NCBI RefSeq assembly: GCF_001642475.1 | Contig: NW_019173961.1 | Location: 240,862-304,861 of the forward strand | Length of the DNA: 64,000 bases | Source of the DNA: Fonsecaea monophora | Lineage: Eukaryota > Ascomycota > Eurotiomycetes > Chaetothyriales > Herpotrichiellaceae | Direction of reading: 5' to 3' | In this document: positions 1 to 10,461 of the stretch, in pieces | How the letters are laid out: each line of letters opens with the position of its first letter | Position numbering within the stretch: position 1 is the first letter of the stretch | The notes under the pieces: model-generated | What the model was told of the DNA's origin: nothing | What the model saw: only the letters and a program-made list of their open reading frames with translations | Database searches by the model: none | Program-made: the position numbers and the translations under genes

Positions 1-1008
1 GGTGAGAGGCCGAGACAGTCGACAATGTGACAGGACGACAAGATGACAAGACGAGAGACAGATGCGACATGGTACATGGTCCGTGGCCCATGCTATATAC
101 TATATACGACAAGAAGATAAGTTAGAAAGGGAAACTCTCTAGACGTAACTCATCGACCTGACCCCTTTTCTCCAGTCGTTGTCTTCTTCTCCTGCCAGGT
201 ATTTCAGAACCTTTTACCTCTTTGAATTGATTGATTCTATACATGAATATATGTTCTTCGTCTAGGCCATGTCCATATCTATCAGACTCATCGGACCGGA
301 TGTATCCTCTAATAACACAAATCCAACAATCAACTCTGGCACTCGTCCATTGACTCCAAACCTCGCCCCTCTCTCAATGCATCAGCAATAAGATTAATCA
401 CTCAAATATCCCACATCATGTAGTACAAGTTGAAAGGAGGTAGTAACTGTCAGTCATCATATAGTAATATTCGCATAATCAAAGGATGGAACGGGAACCT
501 GGACGCCGACGCTGTAAATTGGTGGTCGTATGGATCTATGTAGACCGGAAAATAAGGACGTGAAGATGCAATCTGACACTGACTGAGGGAGCGCGCAGCC
601 TTCTATGTACCGTCTGGAAGGATTTTGAGGATTTGCTTGGTTTTGAGGCGTGTGGCCTGAAGACGCCCCGACCCGATTCGAGCGCAGCAGGTAAGAGCGG
701 TCCGTGCGGCCGCTCTCTGAAAATCTCGAACTCGAATATAGCAATGAACATGCAGAATGTGGTTTGGTGGTGTAATCATGGACTTTGACCGTGGGATCGC
801 GAAGGATGAACGAACATCGAATACTCGTGGAAAGGGAAACTGGTGCCTTCCTGCAGGAAGTGGAGAAAGGATGAGCCGTGCCTTGGAGGCCTTTAAAAGG
901 TTGTTACCCTCAGATCTGTCATATCGTTTCATCTCGCGTCATCTTGTGTCATCTCACGTGGCCATCAGGAAAAAGTGTCTCGTTTGCGGATTCGTCACGG
1001 GCCTGCCG
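1..1008. other. Gene-free interval at the left edge
   Basis: Only short overlapping frames without recognisable domains or splice structure are seen. It lies downstream of the minus-strand GH43 gene. No repeat or RNA gene was recognised. Confidence 0.5.
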
Positions 1009-2151
1009 TCAGAGAAGCTCAGTGACATGGAGTTCTGACTTGACAAAGTCAATCTCGCCCGCAAACATGGCACGGTCACGACGGACGGTCTGAGGATGAT
1101 GAGGCTTGAACCAGTCCAAGTTGACATCACCGTGAAAGACCACTCTGCGCTGGTCGGGACTGACGTCCATACTGCCTGGAGCATAGAGTTGGGTACCGGA
1201 CACGACGTCGCCGGTCTGGAGCAGCGTGTGGTCCTTGGAGGTTTGCTGCTTCGTCTTTAGGGCGTCCCAGTCACAACCCAATACACCGGTATGCGTGTCG
1301 ACGCCAACCTTACAGCTGACATAGTCGATGCGGTATTGCAGACTGGTGAAACAGTGGGCGTTATACAGGAGATAGTAGGTTGAGTTCCGGTAGACCATAC
1401 ATGGCCGTTCGACGTTCGGGCCGTCTTCACTGAAACTGTTGGCGTTTGAGAACAAGTAGACAGGCTTGCCGATTGGTGTGACAAGGTCTTGGGGGTCCAT
1501 CAATTGAAGATACAGTGGAGTCGGCACAACAGGGTTTTCGGTATTGCCACAGGCACCACCATGTCCAATGGCGTTTCCATCCGTTTTGTAGACCAGGTAG
1601 TTCTCGTTGTTGATGGGATCGATGAAGAGATTTGGATCGATGTTACCGCCTCGAGGCAGATCGCACACGATGGGATCGTCGAGAGGAATGTAAGGCCCTG
1701 TCACATTGGGAGAGGTGGCAGCACCAATGCAATGCTTCTGTGGATGTGTCCGCCCTACGGCCGCAAAATACATGACCCACGATCCGTCCAGGCGCTGGTT
1801 CACGTCAGGGGCCCAGACACCAGCATGAGGAGACCGACGTGCCCAACCTGGCGTCGTGGGTAGAGCATCGTAGCCTTCATGCAGCTTCCAGGTCGAAAAG
1901 TCCGGTGAGGAGGCAAGTTGCACGTTGATCTTGCCGGTCTGAGTACTGAAGGCATACCAAGTCTCGAAGCCACTGCTGGTGTCCAAAGCGAGGCCTGGGT
2001 CAGGAAAGTTGGAAGCGACTGCAGGACCAACCGCTGCAGCGGACACCGAAGCGCGAAAAGATTGTGACGAGGACTGCGATTGGAGCGAAGCTAGGAAGGT
2101 CAGGCACACCGTGATGCTCGTGATGGCATTCTGGATCAAAGGGGCCGGCAT
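1009..2151 (-). CDS. Secreted glycoside hydrolase, family 43-like
   Basis: Single-exon gene of 380 residues with an ATG start. A hydrophobic N-terminus (about residues 8-25) looks like a signal peptide, so the enzyme is probably secreted. The body reads as a five-bladed beta-propeller of GH43 type, a family of alpha-arabinofuranosidases, beta-xylosidases and arabinanases acting on plant hemicellulose and pectin side chains. The expected catalytic acids are visible: base D51 in the FPDPG motif, pKa-modulating D172 in NIDPNLF, and general acid E248 in PNVERP. The APDV motif at about 114-117 is also typical. Substrate cannot be told from sequence. The 5' side faces the multicopper oxidase gene across 2.7 kb, so the two are divergent. 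Family assignment is fairly sure; specificity is open. Confidence 0.85.
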   Translation of the reverse strand: MPAPLIQNAITSITVCLTFLASLQSQSSSQSFRASVSAAAVGPAVASNFPDPGLALDTSSGFETWYAFSTQTGKINVQLASSPDFSTWKLHEGYDALPTTPGWARRSPHAGVWAPDVNQRLDGSWVMYFAAVGRTHPQKHCIGAATSPNVTGPYIPLDDPIVCDLPRGGNIDPNLFIDPINNENYLVYKTDGNAIGHGGACGNTENPVVPTPLYLQLMDPQDLVTPIGKPVYLFSNANSFSEDGPNVERPCMVYRNSTYYLLYNAHCFTSLQYRIDYVSCKVGVDTHTGVLGCDWDALKTKQQTSKDHTLLQTGDVVSGTQLYAPGSMDVSPDQRRVVFHGDVNLDWFKPHHPQTVRRDRAMFAGEIDFVKSELHVTELL

Positions 2152-4847
2152 GGTGGAGGTGATAAACGATTACTGGGCCTGGGCGCACGGGCGCAAACGA
2201 GGCGTTGATCACGCAAGAGACAAAATGCCCAAGATGGTTGGCTCTTTACGATAACTTTGCTGATAGGACATGCACAAACACGAGGCTTCGCTTGATGGCT
2301 CGGTGGATAAGGAGGAGGGGGGAGAAAGGAAGCGGGCGCGCCTTGCTAGTCGACGGGCCTGAACATGACCGTAAAGGAAGGGATCGAGGTCCGTAGTTAG
2401 TCTGACTGTTGAGAAGGGGTGCAGAAGAGAAAGGCATTTTGTCCTTTGTACGTAAGGAAGAGTAAACGACATATGGACGACGGAACAGCGGATAGAAGCG
2501 TGGAACTGTGGAAGTACGGAGGCGAAAAATCTCTCGCATGGGCGAATGCACAGCCTGACAGTGAGCGTAGTTGAGGGTTTCCGGGGCGTAACAGTCGAAG
2601 CAGTAGCGAAACTGCGGAAAAGGAGCACTACCATCACTCGCACAAGCGAGAGCCTCACACCTTCTTAGCTCTCACTCGTGTCAACTCACCACTCCGGCTC
2701 ACCCGTCAGTACCGAGTACTCGTACAGTAGTACCCCTACCAAAAGAGTTCAATACCCTTTCAATAATTGCCTAGACACGGGGCCAGCCTGACGTAGTTGC
2801 GCAGGTGTTGAGGTGCATCTGAAACCACCAGAAGCTCCAGAACTTCGTCAACCTCGTCAACCACCGCAGCCACGTGTGAGAAACAACGATTTTCCGCAAG
2901 CCATCGACGCCTATCATCAGCCATTGCTGTCATTGCATGCCCCCAACCTCCCACTCTTTCCGGCAGACCCAGTCCCCAATAATCCTCCCCGGCCTCCTCC
3001 ATTACATCCCAGCCTCTCTCACCGTCCTCATATCGATACACATAACGTCCAAAAAGGAAGATGCTACATCATGATGATCGCAAGTTCCGAGCCAGAAAGA
3101 GCGAGGACCACACTAGACCAACAACGCGTCCCAGAAGGGCTATTTGTGTGTTTGTTTCAATTTGCTGTAGCCTTTCGCCAGGGCATGGTTGGCCCAGTGA
3201 GAAGGTTGGTTCTACCGTCTGCCAAATACAAGCTCCAAAAAAGGGCTGCGAACCTTCTTGGGTCGTCTTGTTCCTCACCAAGTGGTACTTCCCGCGTTTT
3301 GGGATTCCCTGTTTCTGTTACTGGAGCCCATCTTTTCGCACGAATACAAGTTTAAAAAATCTCAAGACACTAACCGGAAGGGATTATTTTTAGGTCAATC
3401 GTTGCTCACCTGCCGTCTGGTGGCCCAGTTTTGCAGTTTCAGTCCACTCACACTCGAAAAGCGCAAGGCGGTCCGAGCACGGCTGTACCTGAAATGGTGG
3501 CAATACTCTACTGCATGCAAGCTCTTTTAGAACAGTTCCAGTTATTGCTTGGTCCCGAGAATAATTCTCCTCGCCACCTGGTTTAGGCCTCTGCTCACAT
3601 ACGAGACTGCCTCCCACGGGATTCAAGAGCTGGACCCCAAGAACATCCATGAATCCTTCCGAACATCAGGCAGCCGATTACAAGCGAATAAGCAAGCCAT
3701 GATCGCGATGTGTTTGCGCGATTCATCAGTCCACGCCTCACGAGTTTTCCCCCCTGGTTTTCTCTCGCAGTGGTCTGTTTACCCCCAGGGATAGGCTCCA
3801 TTAGGCTAGGGCACGACCAAAACAAAAAGACAGCCAAAAACCCGGCCAAAAGTGGGATGGGCGGGCGCAGCAGTAGCTGAAGGGTCATCCAGCTTCTAGC
3901 CCCCGATGCTTAACGGCGCTAAGATGGCATGGTGACCTCTAGCTCGGTTGGTGGTGGAGTGTCCATTTCTGAATGCGTCCACTGTCACGTAACAGGGCAC
4001 GAACCAAATCCAAGGGCCAGTGGGCACCCGGGGGTGGTGGGACCCTGCGGCCTTGTGGCAGCTGGGGTTCAGCCTCTGCGCATGGATCACACGGTCACAT
4101 CTGATTGAATTACCACTTCAACGGTCCCCTCTTTCGTGCATGAGCTTGGCCAGATTCATGTGGCCGCCAACTGACAAAGTCATGGAAGGGGGGGCAACCT
4201 TCCCTGTTCGCAATCTCAGTCAAATGAGCTCGCCTGATGGCTCATGGTCGACTCGGTATTGGGTGTGGTTTCTGACAGGGCTCTCTGGTTGACCGACTTT
4301 GTGACCATTGGCCGATCATGCAGCAATTGTCCGCTCGCGTATGCAATTCCTGAATGCACATGCACTCCGAGCAGGCAGTCGCCGAAGCTGACATCTTACT
4401 CTAGCACGGAGGATGTCACCGCCCAATAGCGCCAGAGGCTGGGGGGATGTTTGTTGATAAATGGGGAGAGGCTGATCAGACTCCATCCGAGTGGATAGGG
4501 AGGATCCCGCCATCGTGAATACGGTAAGCGTATATGGCTGAAAAAGGCACCAGGAGGCTCTTGCGCCCCAGACACCCAAACCTTGTCGACGCCGTATCTG
4601 TTCCAGGATGGCTGGCATTACTGTGGTCCTTCCAATCTGAAGCCACCTCGGGGAAATCAGCCCTGGTGAGTGGCATGGTGCTTGGTGGTCTTGGGTTGGT
4701 GCTTGCGATGTCTTGTTCCTTCATAAGACTTGGTCGTCTTCCCTTGGGCTTCGCTTGGTTTTCTTGTGTTCTACTAACCCTCTCCTACTACATAGCTGTC
4801 CGGCCGCAGTCTTTCTTTCTTCGTTGCCCTCTTGTCTATAGGTAATA
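2152..4847. other. Long divergent intergenic region
   Basis: A 2.7 kb interval between the divergent GH43 (-) and multicopper oxidase (+) genes. Overlapping short frames lack domains or consistent splicing. GTACT/AGTAC-rich patches occur near 2705-2745. A possible 5'-UTR intron of the oxidase lies at 4666-4795. Otherwise I see promoter DNA only. Confidence 0.5.
4666..4795 (+). other. Candidate 5'-UTR intron of the multicopper oxidase gene
   Basis: A GTGAGT donor at 4666, a CTACTAAC branch-like site at about 4771 in a pyrimidine-rich tract, and a CATAG acceptor ending at 4795 make a consistent intron 52 bp before the start codon. No open frame joins it to the coding sequence, so it would be in the leader. 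Inference from splice signals only. Confidence 0.35.
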
Positions 4848-6863
4848 ATGGCGTTCACACGCCTTCTCAAGGCTGTCGCCGCCCTCACACTCGTTTCCTC
4901 GATCCAATCCGTCGCCGCCGATGGTGGCTCCGGCGACAGCTCAGTCTGCGCCTCGTCGTCCAAATGCATTCCATTCACTATTGACCTCACTTGGGCGCCC
5001 ACAGACCCCAGCAAAGGCATCTCCAGAAATGCCATCCTGACCAACGGCTCCCTGCCCGGTCCTCCCTTGAAGATGAAGGTTGGGGACTGTGTCGACTTTG
5101 TCGTCAACAACAACATGCCTAATGCCACTGGCATCCACTTCCACGGTATTCGTCAAAATGGTACACCATGGGCCGACGGTGTGCCCGGTGTCAGCCAATA
5201 CTCGATCCAACCTGGTACCAGCTACATGTATCAATGGACCGCGACCGAGTCGGGCAACTACTTCTACCATGCTCATTACAAGGGACAGATGATGGACGGT
5301 CTCTACGGTGCCATTCTGATTGCTCCAGCGGATGATGCTGAGACGCCCTTCAGCCAGATCAGCAGCTCTGATGTGGATGCCATCACCAAGGCTGCGCTCA
5401 ACGTTGAGCCCGTCTTTGTTACCGACTGGAACCGATACACCTTCGATGAGTTCTTTGCGGTTGAACAGACGGCCAACGTCGACTGGGCCTGCAGTGACTC
5501 GATCACCCTGAACGGATTCGGCTCGCAGTACTGCCCATCTATTGCCGACCTCACCGCATCTGCTGCTCCTCAAGAACCGCAAGTGCTGAACGGATCCTCT
5601 CTGACCGCCAAGGGCTGTGTTCCTCCTAACAATGCTGCCATCCAAGGTGGCCAGTACCTTGCGCTGCAGAACCTGGCTGCTTTGCCTACCGATGCTTACG
5701 ACACCTGCATTGGCTATGGTGGTTCGAACTTCACCTACTCGGTTGACCCCAGCAATGGATGGGCTGCGATGAGCTTCATCAGCCCTGCCGGTGTTGTGTT
5801 GGTCAAGGTCACCATCGACAGCCACAAGCTGTACGTCTACGAAATCAACGGCAACTACATTGTCCCTCAAGTCGTGGACCAGATCAGTCTCAGCAACGGT
5901 GACCGTGTCTCGTTCTTGGTCAAGCTCGACCAAACCCCTGGTGACTACACGATCCGTGTTGCCAACGAGGGTATCAACCAGGTCATCTCGGGCTTTGGTG
6001 TCCTGTCGTACAAGGGTGGTAACAACGCGCCCGCTGGTGTCTCGGCGATGAACTATGGTGGCCAGAACACTACTGCCATTGTCCCCCTGAACAATGCTCT
6101 CGCCGCTCCTTACCCAGCCAACACCCCTGCGCCGAGCGCCGATGTCAGCTTCATCCTGGACATCCAGAAGTCTCCCGTTCAACCTACCGAGGCGTGGGCC
6201 TGGACACTGTCGGGCACTGACTCGTACAACATGAGCAGCGATGATGACACTCCCCCTCTTCTGTTCCAGAGCCCGTCGAGCATTCCCACCAGCGACTTGA
6301 TCTTGGAGACCAAGGCCAACCAGTGGGTTGACTTGATCATCAAGGTTTCAGGCCCCGTGGCTGAGCCGCATCCCATCCACAAGCACGCCAACAAGTTCTA
6401 CATGATCGGCGCCGGTGTGGGCGACTTCAACTTCACCAACGTGGCCGATGCCATCACGGCCGGCTACCCATTCAACCTGGTCAACCCTCCTTATGTTGAC
6501 GGCTTCACCAGCATCCCTGCCGAGGGCAACAACACGTGGATGGTGTTCCGGTACGAGGTCAACACGCCTGGTGCCTGGCTCCTCCATTGCCACGTCCAGT
6601 CTCACTTTTCTGGTGGTATGGCTGTTGCTATTTTGGACGCTATTGACAACTTCCCCACTGTTCCGTCGGATGTGGGCAAGGTCTGCCCTGGCTCGGGCAC
6701 CAGCACGTCTGGCAGCGACAACTCGGGCACGCAAGTGCAGAACGAGGGATCTAGCACGACCAGCGCTGTGTCTACGTCGTCATTCACTGGTGCGGCCTCG
6801 TCAGTGATGGTATCATCTGGCACGGCAGCTCTTGGATTGCTTGCTCTTGCTTTTGCTCTGTGA
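4848..6863 (+). CDS. GPI-anchored-type multicopper oxidase (laccase/Abr1-like)
   Basis: Intronless coding sequence of 671 residues. Signal peptide at about 1-24. Three cupredoxin domains carry all four copper motifs: H97-x-H99 (HFHG), H141-x-H143 (YHAHY), H508-P-x-H511-x-H513, and H580-C581-H582 with H586. The residue ten after Cys581 is Met591, the type-1 copper axial position; Met there usually goes with low to moderate redox potential, whereas classical fungal laccases have Leu or Phe. A Ser/Thr-rich stretch (about 615-650) followed by a hydrophobic C-terminus looks like a GPI-attachment signal, placing the enzyme at the cell surface. The DGLYGAI segment and overall form resemble fungal pigment-type (Abr1-like) and ascorbate-oxidase-like enzymes more than secreted laccases. 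Substrate (phenol, melanin precursor, metal ion) is not decidable. Confidence 0.9.
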   Translation: MAFTRLLKAVAALTLVSSIQSVAADGGSGDSSVCASSSKCIPFTIDLTWAPTDPSKGISRNAILTNGSLPGPPLKMKVGDCVDFVVNNNMPNATGIHFHGIRQNGTPWADGVPGVSQYSIQPGTSYMYQWTATESGNYFYHAHYKGQMMDGLYGAILIAPADDAETPFSQISSSDVDAITKAALNVEPVFVTDWNRYTFDEFFAVEQTANVDWACSDSITLNGFGSQYCPSIADLTASAAPQEPQVLNGSSLTAKGCVPPNNAAIQGGQYLALQNLAALPTDAYDTCIGYGGSNFTYSVDPSNGWAAMSFISPAGVVLVKVTIDSHKLYVYEINGNYIVPQVVDQISLSNGDRVSFLVKLDQTPGDYTIRVANEGINQVISGFGVLSYKGGNNAPAGVSAMNYGGQNTTAIVPLNNALAAPYPANTPAPSADVSFILDIQKSPVQPTEAWAWTLSGTDSYNMSSDDDTPPLLFQSPSSIPTSDLILETKANQWVDLIIKVSGPVAEPHPIHKHANKFYMIGAGVGDFNFTNVADAITAGYPFNLVNPPYVDGFTSIPAEGNNTWMVFRYEVNTPGAWLLHCHVQSHFSGGMAVAILDAIDNFPTVPSDVGKVCPGSGTSTSGSDNSGTQVQNEGSSTTSAVSTSSFTGAASSVMVSSGTAALGLLALAFAL

Positions 6864-7921
6864 ATGTCTTGAAAGCATATATCTTAGTAATGAGTTTCAT
6901 TTTTTGTCTGTCATCTAGCATTTGTTTTCACGGGGGAATATAGTGCGCAATACAAAATGTGTTGGAAAAGCCCCTCACTTTCAGTCCGCAGTACATGACG
7001 AAAGAGGATTTTGATTATTTATTTTTTTTTTCGTTTTTTTGTTTTTGGGCCCTTGGGAGAGACGGCCTTGCGAAGCATTACCCATAACATAGGACCCGGC
7101 GTGACAGACGAAATTGATCCCAATCATCTATCTATTCATCTATCTATCTACCACATGAATACAATATTCTGCGCAGTAGTATCTTGATGGCTTCCTTACC
7201 TACGTAGTGCATACATACCTAGGTAATGCCTCCCTTCCGCAGAAGTCAGAAGTGTGCTTTGCTTGTGCTTACATGCGTGCTTCCCCAAAGTTTGACCTGG
7301 CCTGGTTTCGTGGGTGACGGGGGAAATTGGATTGTGGCTGTGGCTGGGGGGAGGGGGTTGCTCGTGTGCTCGTCTCGCCTAATGTTCGTTGTGTGTGAGT
7401 CCCTATGAGTAGTGTAATTCCTTGTTACCACCACCACTGGTGCCGTTGGTGCCGCTGGTGCCACTTGGTCCAGCCAGGCTACCAACGAGAACGAGCTTCT
7501 ACTGCCGACTGAGTCGCGGAATCTGAGGACCGAATACGAGTAGGGAGGGGGAGTACGAGGTAGAATACCGAGTACTGAGTACCTGCATAGAGTAGTCCCT
7601 AACCAACAGATTGCCAGACTCAACAACAGTCGCCAACAGCTCGCCCGCTAAAACGGCGCCTCGGAAATTTGGGACCACTCACTCAGTGGACCGGACAGAC
7701 AGAGGATGAGCGTGCGGGTCGATGAAATAAAACGAGATGAGATGAAGTGAGATGAGGAGGATGTAGCGAGGCCCGAGTCGAGCAGTCTAAGGGGGATCGG
7801 CCAGACTACGAGGTGCTACTCGTACTAGGTACAAGGACTGCGACCAGATACTGCGACTACTACTTGCGGCACTGGGTGTTCGGTCCTCTCTCCATCTCCA
7901 TCTCAATCGAATCGCGGTTTT

Positions 7922-7941
7922 GGGGTTGGGTTGGGGTTGGG
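7922..7941 (+). repeat. Four-run G tract with G-quadruplex potential
   Basis: Four runs of 3-4 G separated by TT occur within 20 bases. This fits the pattern of intramolecular G-quadruplex sequences. It is not the usual fungal TTAGGG telomere repeat. Confidence 0.6.
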
Positions 7942-8091
7942 TCTTGGTCACACTACCACACCACCATCACCATCACCATCGCCCCTGGGGGCCCTGGCCA
8001 GGATCTATCCCCACGGCCACTCTCGCTCTCACTCTCGCTACCATGGCGCCATGATCAATGGTTCTTTAAGCAACTTCTTGCGTTCAATCTC

Positions 8092-8119
8092 GGTACTGGT
8101 ACTGGTACTGGTATTGGTA
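8092..8119 (+). repeat. GGTACT tandem repeat
   Basis: About four and a half copies of a GGTACT hexamer, the later ones degenerate. The unit is part of the GTAC-rich texture of this interval. Confidence 0.8.
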
Positions 8120-8412
8120 GTCAGAAGAGTGACTTTGAGGTGGGTGTGGTATGTGGTTATGACCAAGCTTCCTCCAAGCCTCCAAGCCCATGTCTTCCCT
8201 CTGGTGCCCGGGCCCAAGTCCTCGGCAATGCTGGGCGATGCTGGGCAAAGCTTGGTGCATCGCAATTAGCCAAGCACACCAAGAGTCCCAGGACAGACAG
8301 ACCTCTCTGGTTTGATGGTACAGTACATACTTGGTACTTGTACAAATACCTATAGAGTATGGAGTATGGAGTATGGAGGTACGCAGTACCATATCCATAT
8401 GAGGAAATAGGT

Positions 8413-8432
8413 CCCCCCCCCCCCCCCCCCCC
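8413..8432 (+). repeat. 20-base poly-C tract
   Basis: A pure run of 20 C bases. The true length may differ because long homopolymers are prone to sequencing error. Confidence 0.95.
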
Positions 8433-8928
8433 AAAACCTACGAACTCGTTTCACAAGTACCGAGTACCTACAGGGCACATAGGTAGCTTGTACTCGGTAC
8501 AAGGAATGAGGAGGAGTTTGTGGTTTGTGGAGGCGAGAGTGGAAGGATCCCAGGATTCCAGAGCTCAGAGATGTGGGATCGAACCCAAGTCAACCGAAAG
8601 GCCAAGGCTGAGGCTGAAGGATCAAACTCGTAGTGTAATACCTCTCACACTCTCCCTTGTCACTTGATCAGGTACCAGGTACTAGGTACGGGGTACTGGA
8701 TTCTCAGGTTCCCGCACCCCCCCTCTTCCTTTAGATACGTGGCATATTGTTTTATTGGATATTATCATCTATTGCTATTTTTCGGCATACCACCGTAAAT
8801 AAGTATATCTATCTATTACCTCAATCTCTTTTATGGTTGGGCACTATGCGCGCGTGTGCGCGGCTCAGCTTACTAGGCACTTGGTCAGGTACCTCATCAA
8901 ACCCAAACTGTATCCCTGAGTGTAGTCG

Positions 8929-8970
8929 TAACCATAACCATAACTATAACTGTAACTGTAACTGTAACCC
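8929..8970 (+). repeat. ACCATA/ACTGTA hexamer repeat
   Basis: Seven imperfect six-base units shifting gradually from ACCATA through ACTATA to ACTGTA, which suggests slippage followed by point change. Confidence 0.8.
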
Positions 8971-9599
8971 AAAGTTGTCACGACTCACAATGTCACGACA
9001 CGACGAGACGGAGATGGAGTAGGTATGGAGTAAGTATTTGTTGACAGCGACAACAATCAGATCTATATCCGTCCAACACAATCCTGACAGAACAGAACAG
9101 ATCGGACTGGAAACATCGGAATTGGTCTGGATTGGTTTCCCAAGCCTCTCTTGATCGGGGCCTGTAGGTAAATCAAGAATTCCTAGTAGAACTCGGTACT
9201 TCGCGATATATTATCTTCATTGCTCGAGTACCGCACGTATAACGAGTAGTCCTCATATTCTGTACCAACTCCGACGCCTCTCCGAGAATACGGTCTGTAC
9301 CCTGTCTGAGCGAAAAAGCCTCGATTTGACTCGACTCTGATCAGATTGCTCTACTTGGTGCCTGGTGTTTGGTGTTTGATAGCCCAGCTACCGTACAACA
9401 AACACACACACTCTCATTCACTCACTCAACCCCCCCTCTCTCTCCTTCATTCGCACCCGTCCACACTGTGCACCTTCTCAACTCCACCACCCTGCCACTG
9501 TCACGAATGACCCATTGACCTGTTCGTGGCACTATAATAGTCCCCCATAGTCCCCTCCCTTCCCATCCATCTCCTCCCCTCTCCCTCTGGGATTTCCCG

Positions 9600-10461
9600 T
9601 TAAAAGTGTATGGTAACGCTCACCTCGCCACCACATCCGCCCCCATTACACGACCCCTTGACAGTCAAGTCCCAATTGATGCGGCGCTTCTCGAACTCGA
9701 ACTCACCAACGTCACGGGCGGCGGCGGCGGCGGCGGCACGTTTCCACGCGTCGCCCACGGGGGGAGGGCAATGCAGCGGCCCGTGCGGGCAGCCAAAGGG
9801 GTCGATCGGCGGGAGTGGAACGGGGAGTGGCTCGGGCTCGCGTTTGGCGAACGCTTCGCAGACGACACCTTGAGGGCAGGGGTCGATGATGGGTCGGTTC
9901 ATTCGCTGCACTACCTCGCGCTTGGCTTTGGCTTTGGCTCGCTGCGACTCTGACAGTGTTTCGAGCTCGCCGCCAGGCCCGAAGGGGTTGAAGGGCAGAG
10001 GAGCGCCGTTATGGGGTCTCTCACGTCTGGCTAAAGCTGTAGCTGAAGCCGAGGCTGATGGCAAAGGGGTAGTTGCCGCTGCGGCGATCGTGGTCGGCCC
10101 TCCGCTCAGTGCTTCGATGGTTTCGCAGAGAAATTGTGGATCTAATCACAAGGACAATGTATTTGTTAGCAGCGGTGTTACTTGACCAAAAGCAGAGACA
10201 CAGTGCCCTTGAAGAGCAAAGAGCGCATGGCTCTCGAAGAAGGTACTTGGCTAACTTACCACAAGTAGAGTCACAGCCAGTAATAGAAGTATCCCCCAAG
10301 GCTTCCAGCGTGCACAGGTTCCAGCACCCGCACTGCACTTCCATGTGCAATGGCGCAAGGCCCGAGGTGTCGTCGGACGCCGCTTGAGGAGAAGGGCGGG
10401 CCATAGATACGCCGGCCGAGGCGGCCAGCATGGCGAGGATGGTGGACATGACGGTAGGCAT
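9600..10461 (-). CDS. Secreted Cys-rich protein with serial Kex2-type sites
   Basis: Two exons: 10461-10260 and 10141-9600. The intron has a GTAAGT donor, a GCTAAC site and an ATTAG acceptor; phase 1 joins give 247 residues. A signal peptide spans about 1-21. The first part (about 40-75) has six to seven closely spaced Cys, starting CGCWNLC. After an Ala/Thr/Ser linker the rest is divided by dibasic sites: RR106-107, KR141-142, KR167-168, KR201-202 and KR219-220. The segments share a loose core: PFNPFGPGG, PIIDPCPQGVVC and PPIDPFGCPHGPLHC. This is the layout of fungal KEPs (Kex2-processed repeat proteins), which include pheromone and RiPP precursors. No Tyr lies in the cores, so a dikaritin-like product is unlikely. 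Not a family I recognise; the gene structure is well supported, the function is inferred. Confidence 0.75.

Larger units (their letters stand above)
6864..9599. other. Long convergent intergenic region rich in simple repeats
   Basis: 2.7 kb between the 3' ends of two convergent genes. It contains ATCT repeats (about 7128-7150), a G-rich four-run motif (7922-7941), GGTACT repeats (8092-8119), tandem GGAGTAT units near 8355-8375, a 20-base C tract (8413-8432), hexamer repeats (8929-8970) and a pyrimidine-rich stretch (about 9400-9600). GGTAC/GTACC and GAGTAC motifs recur throughout. No convincing gene was found. Confidence 0.55.

Noticed and set aside
2813..3355. 180-codon plus-strand frame in the GH43/MCO interval
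   Set aside because: Pro/His-rich composition without domains, overlapped by frames on both strands.
7922..7941. Telomere-like repeat
   Set aside because: The units are GGGGTT/GGGTT over only 20 bases, not TTAGGG arrays, and genes flank both sides.
9606..9953. 115-codon plus-strand frame with poly-Gly, antisense to the KEP-like gene
   Set aside because: It is a shadow of the minus-strand gene, whose signal peptide, intron and Cys/KR pattern are consistent. The poly-Gly is the complement of the poly-Ala tract.
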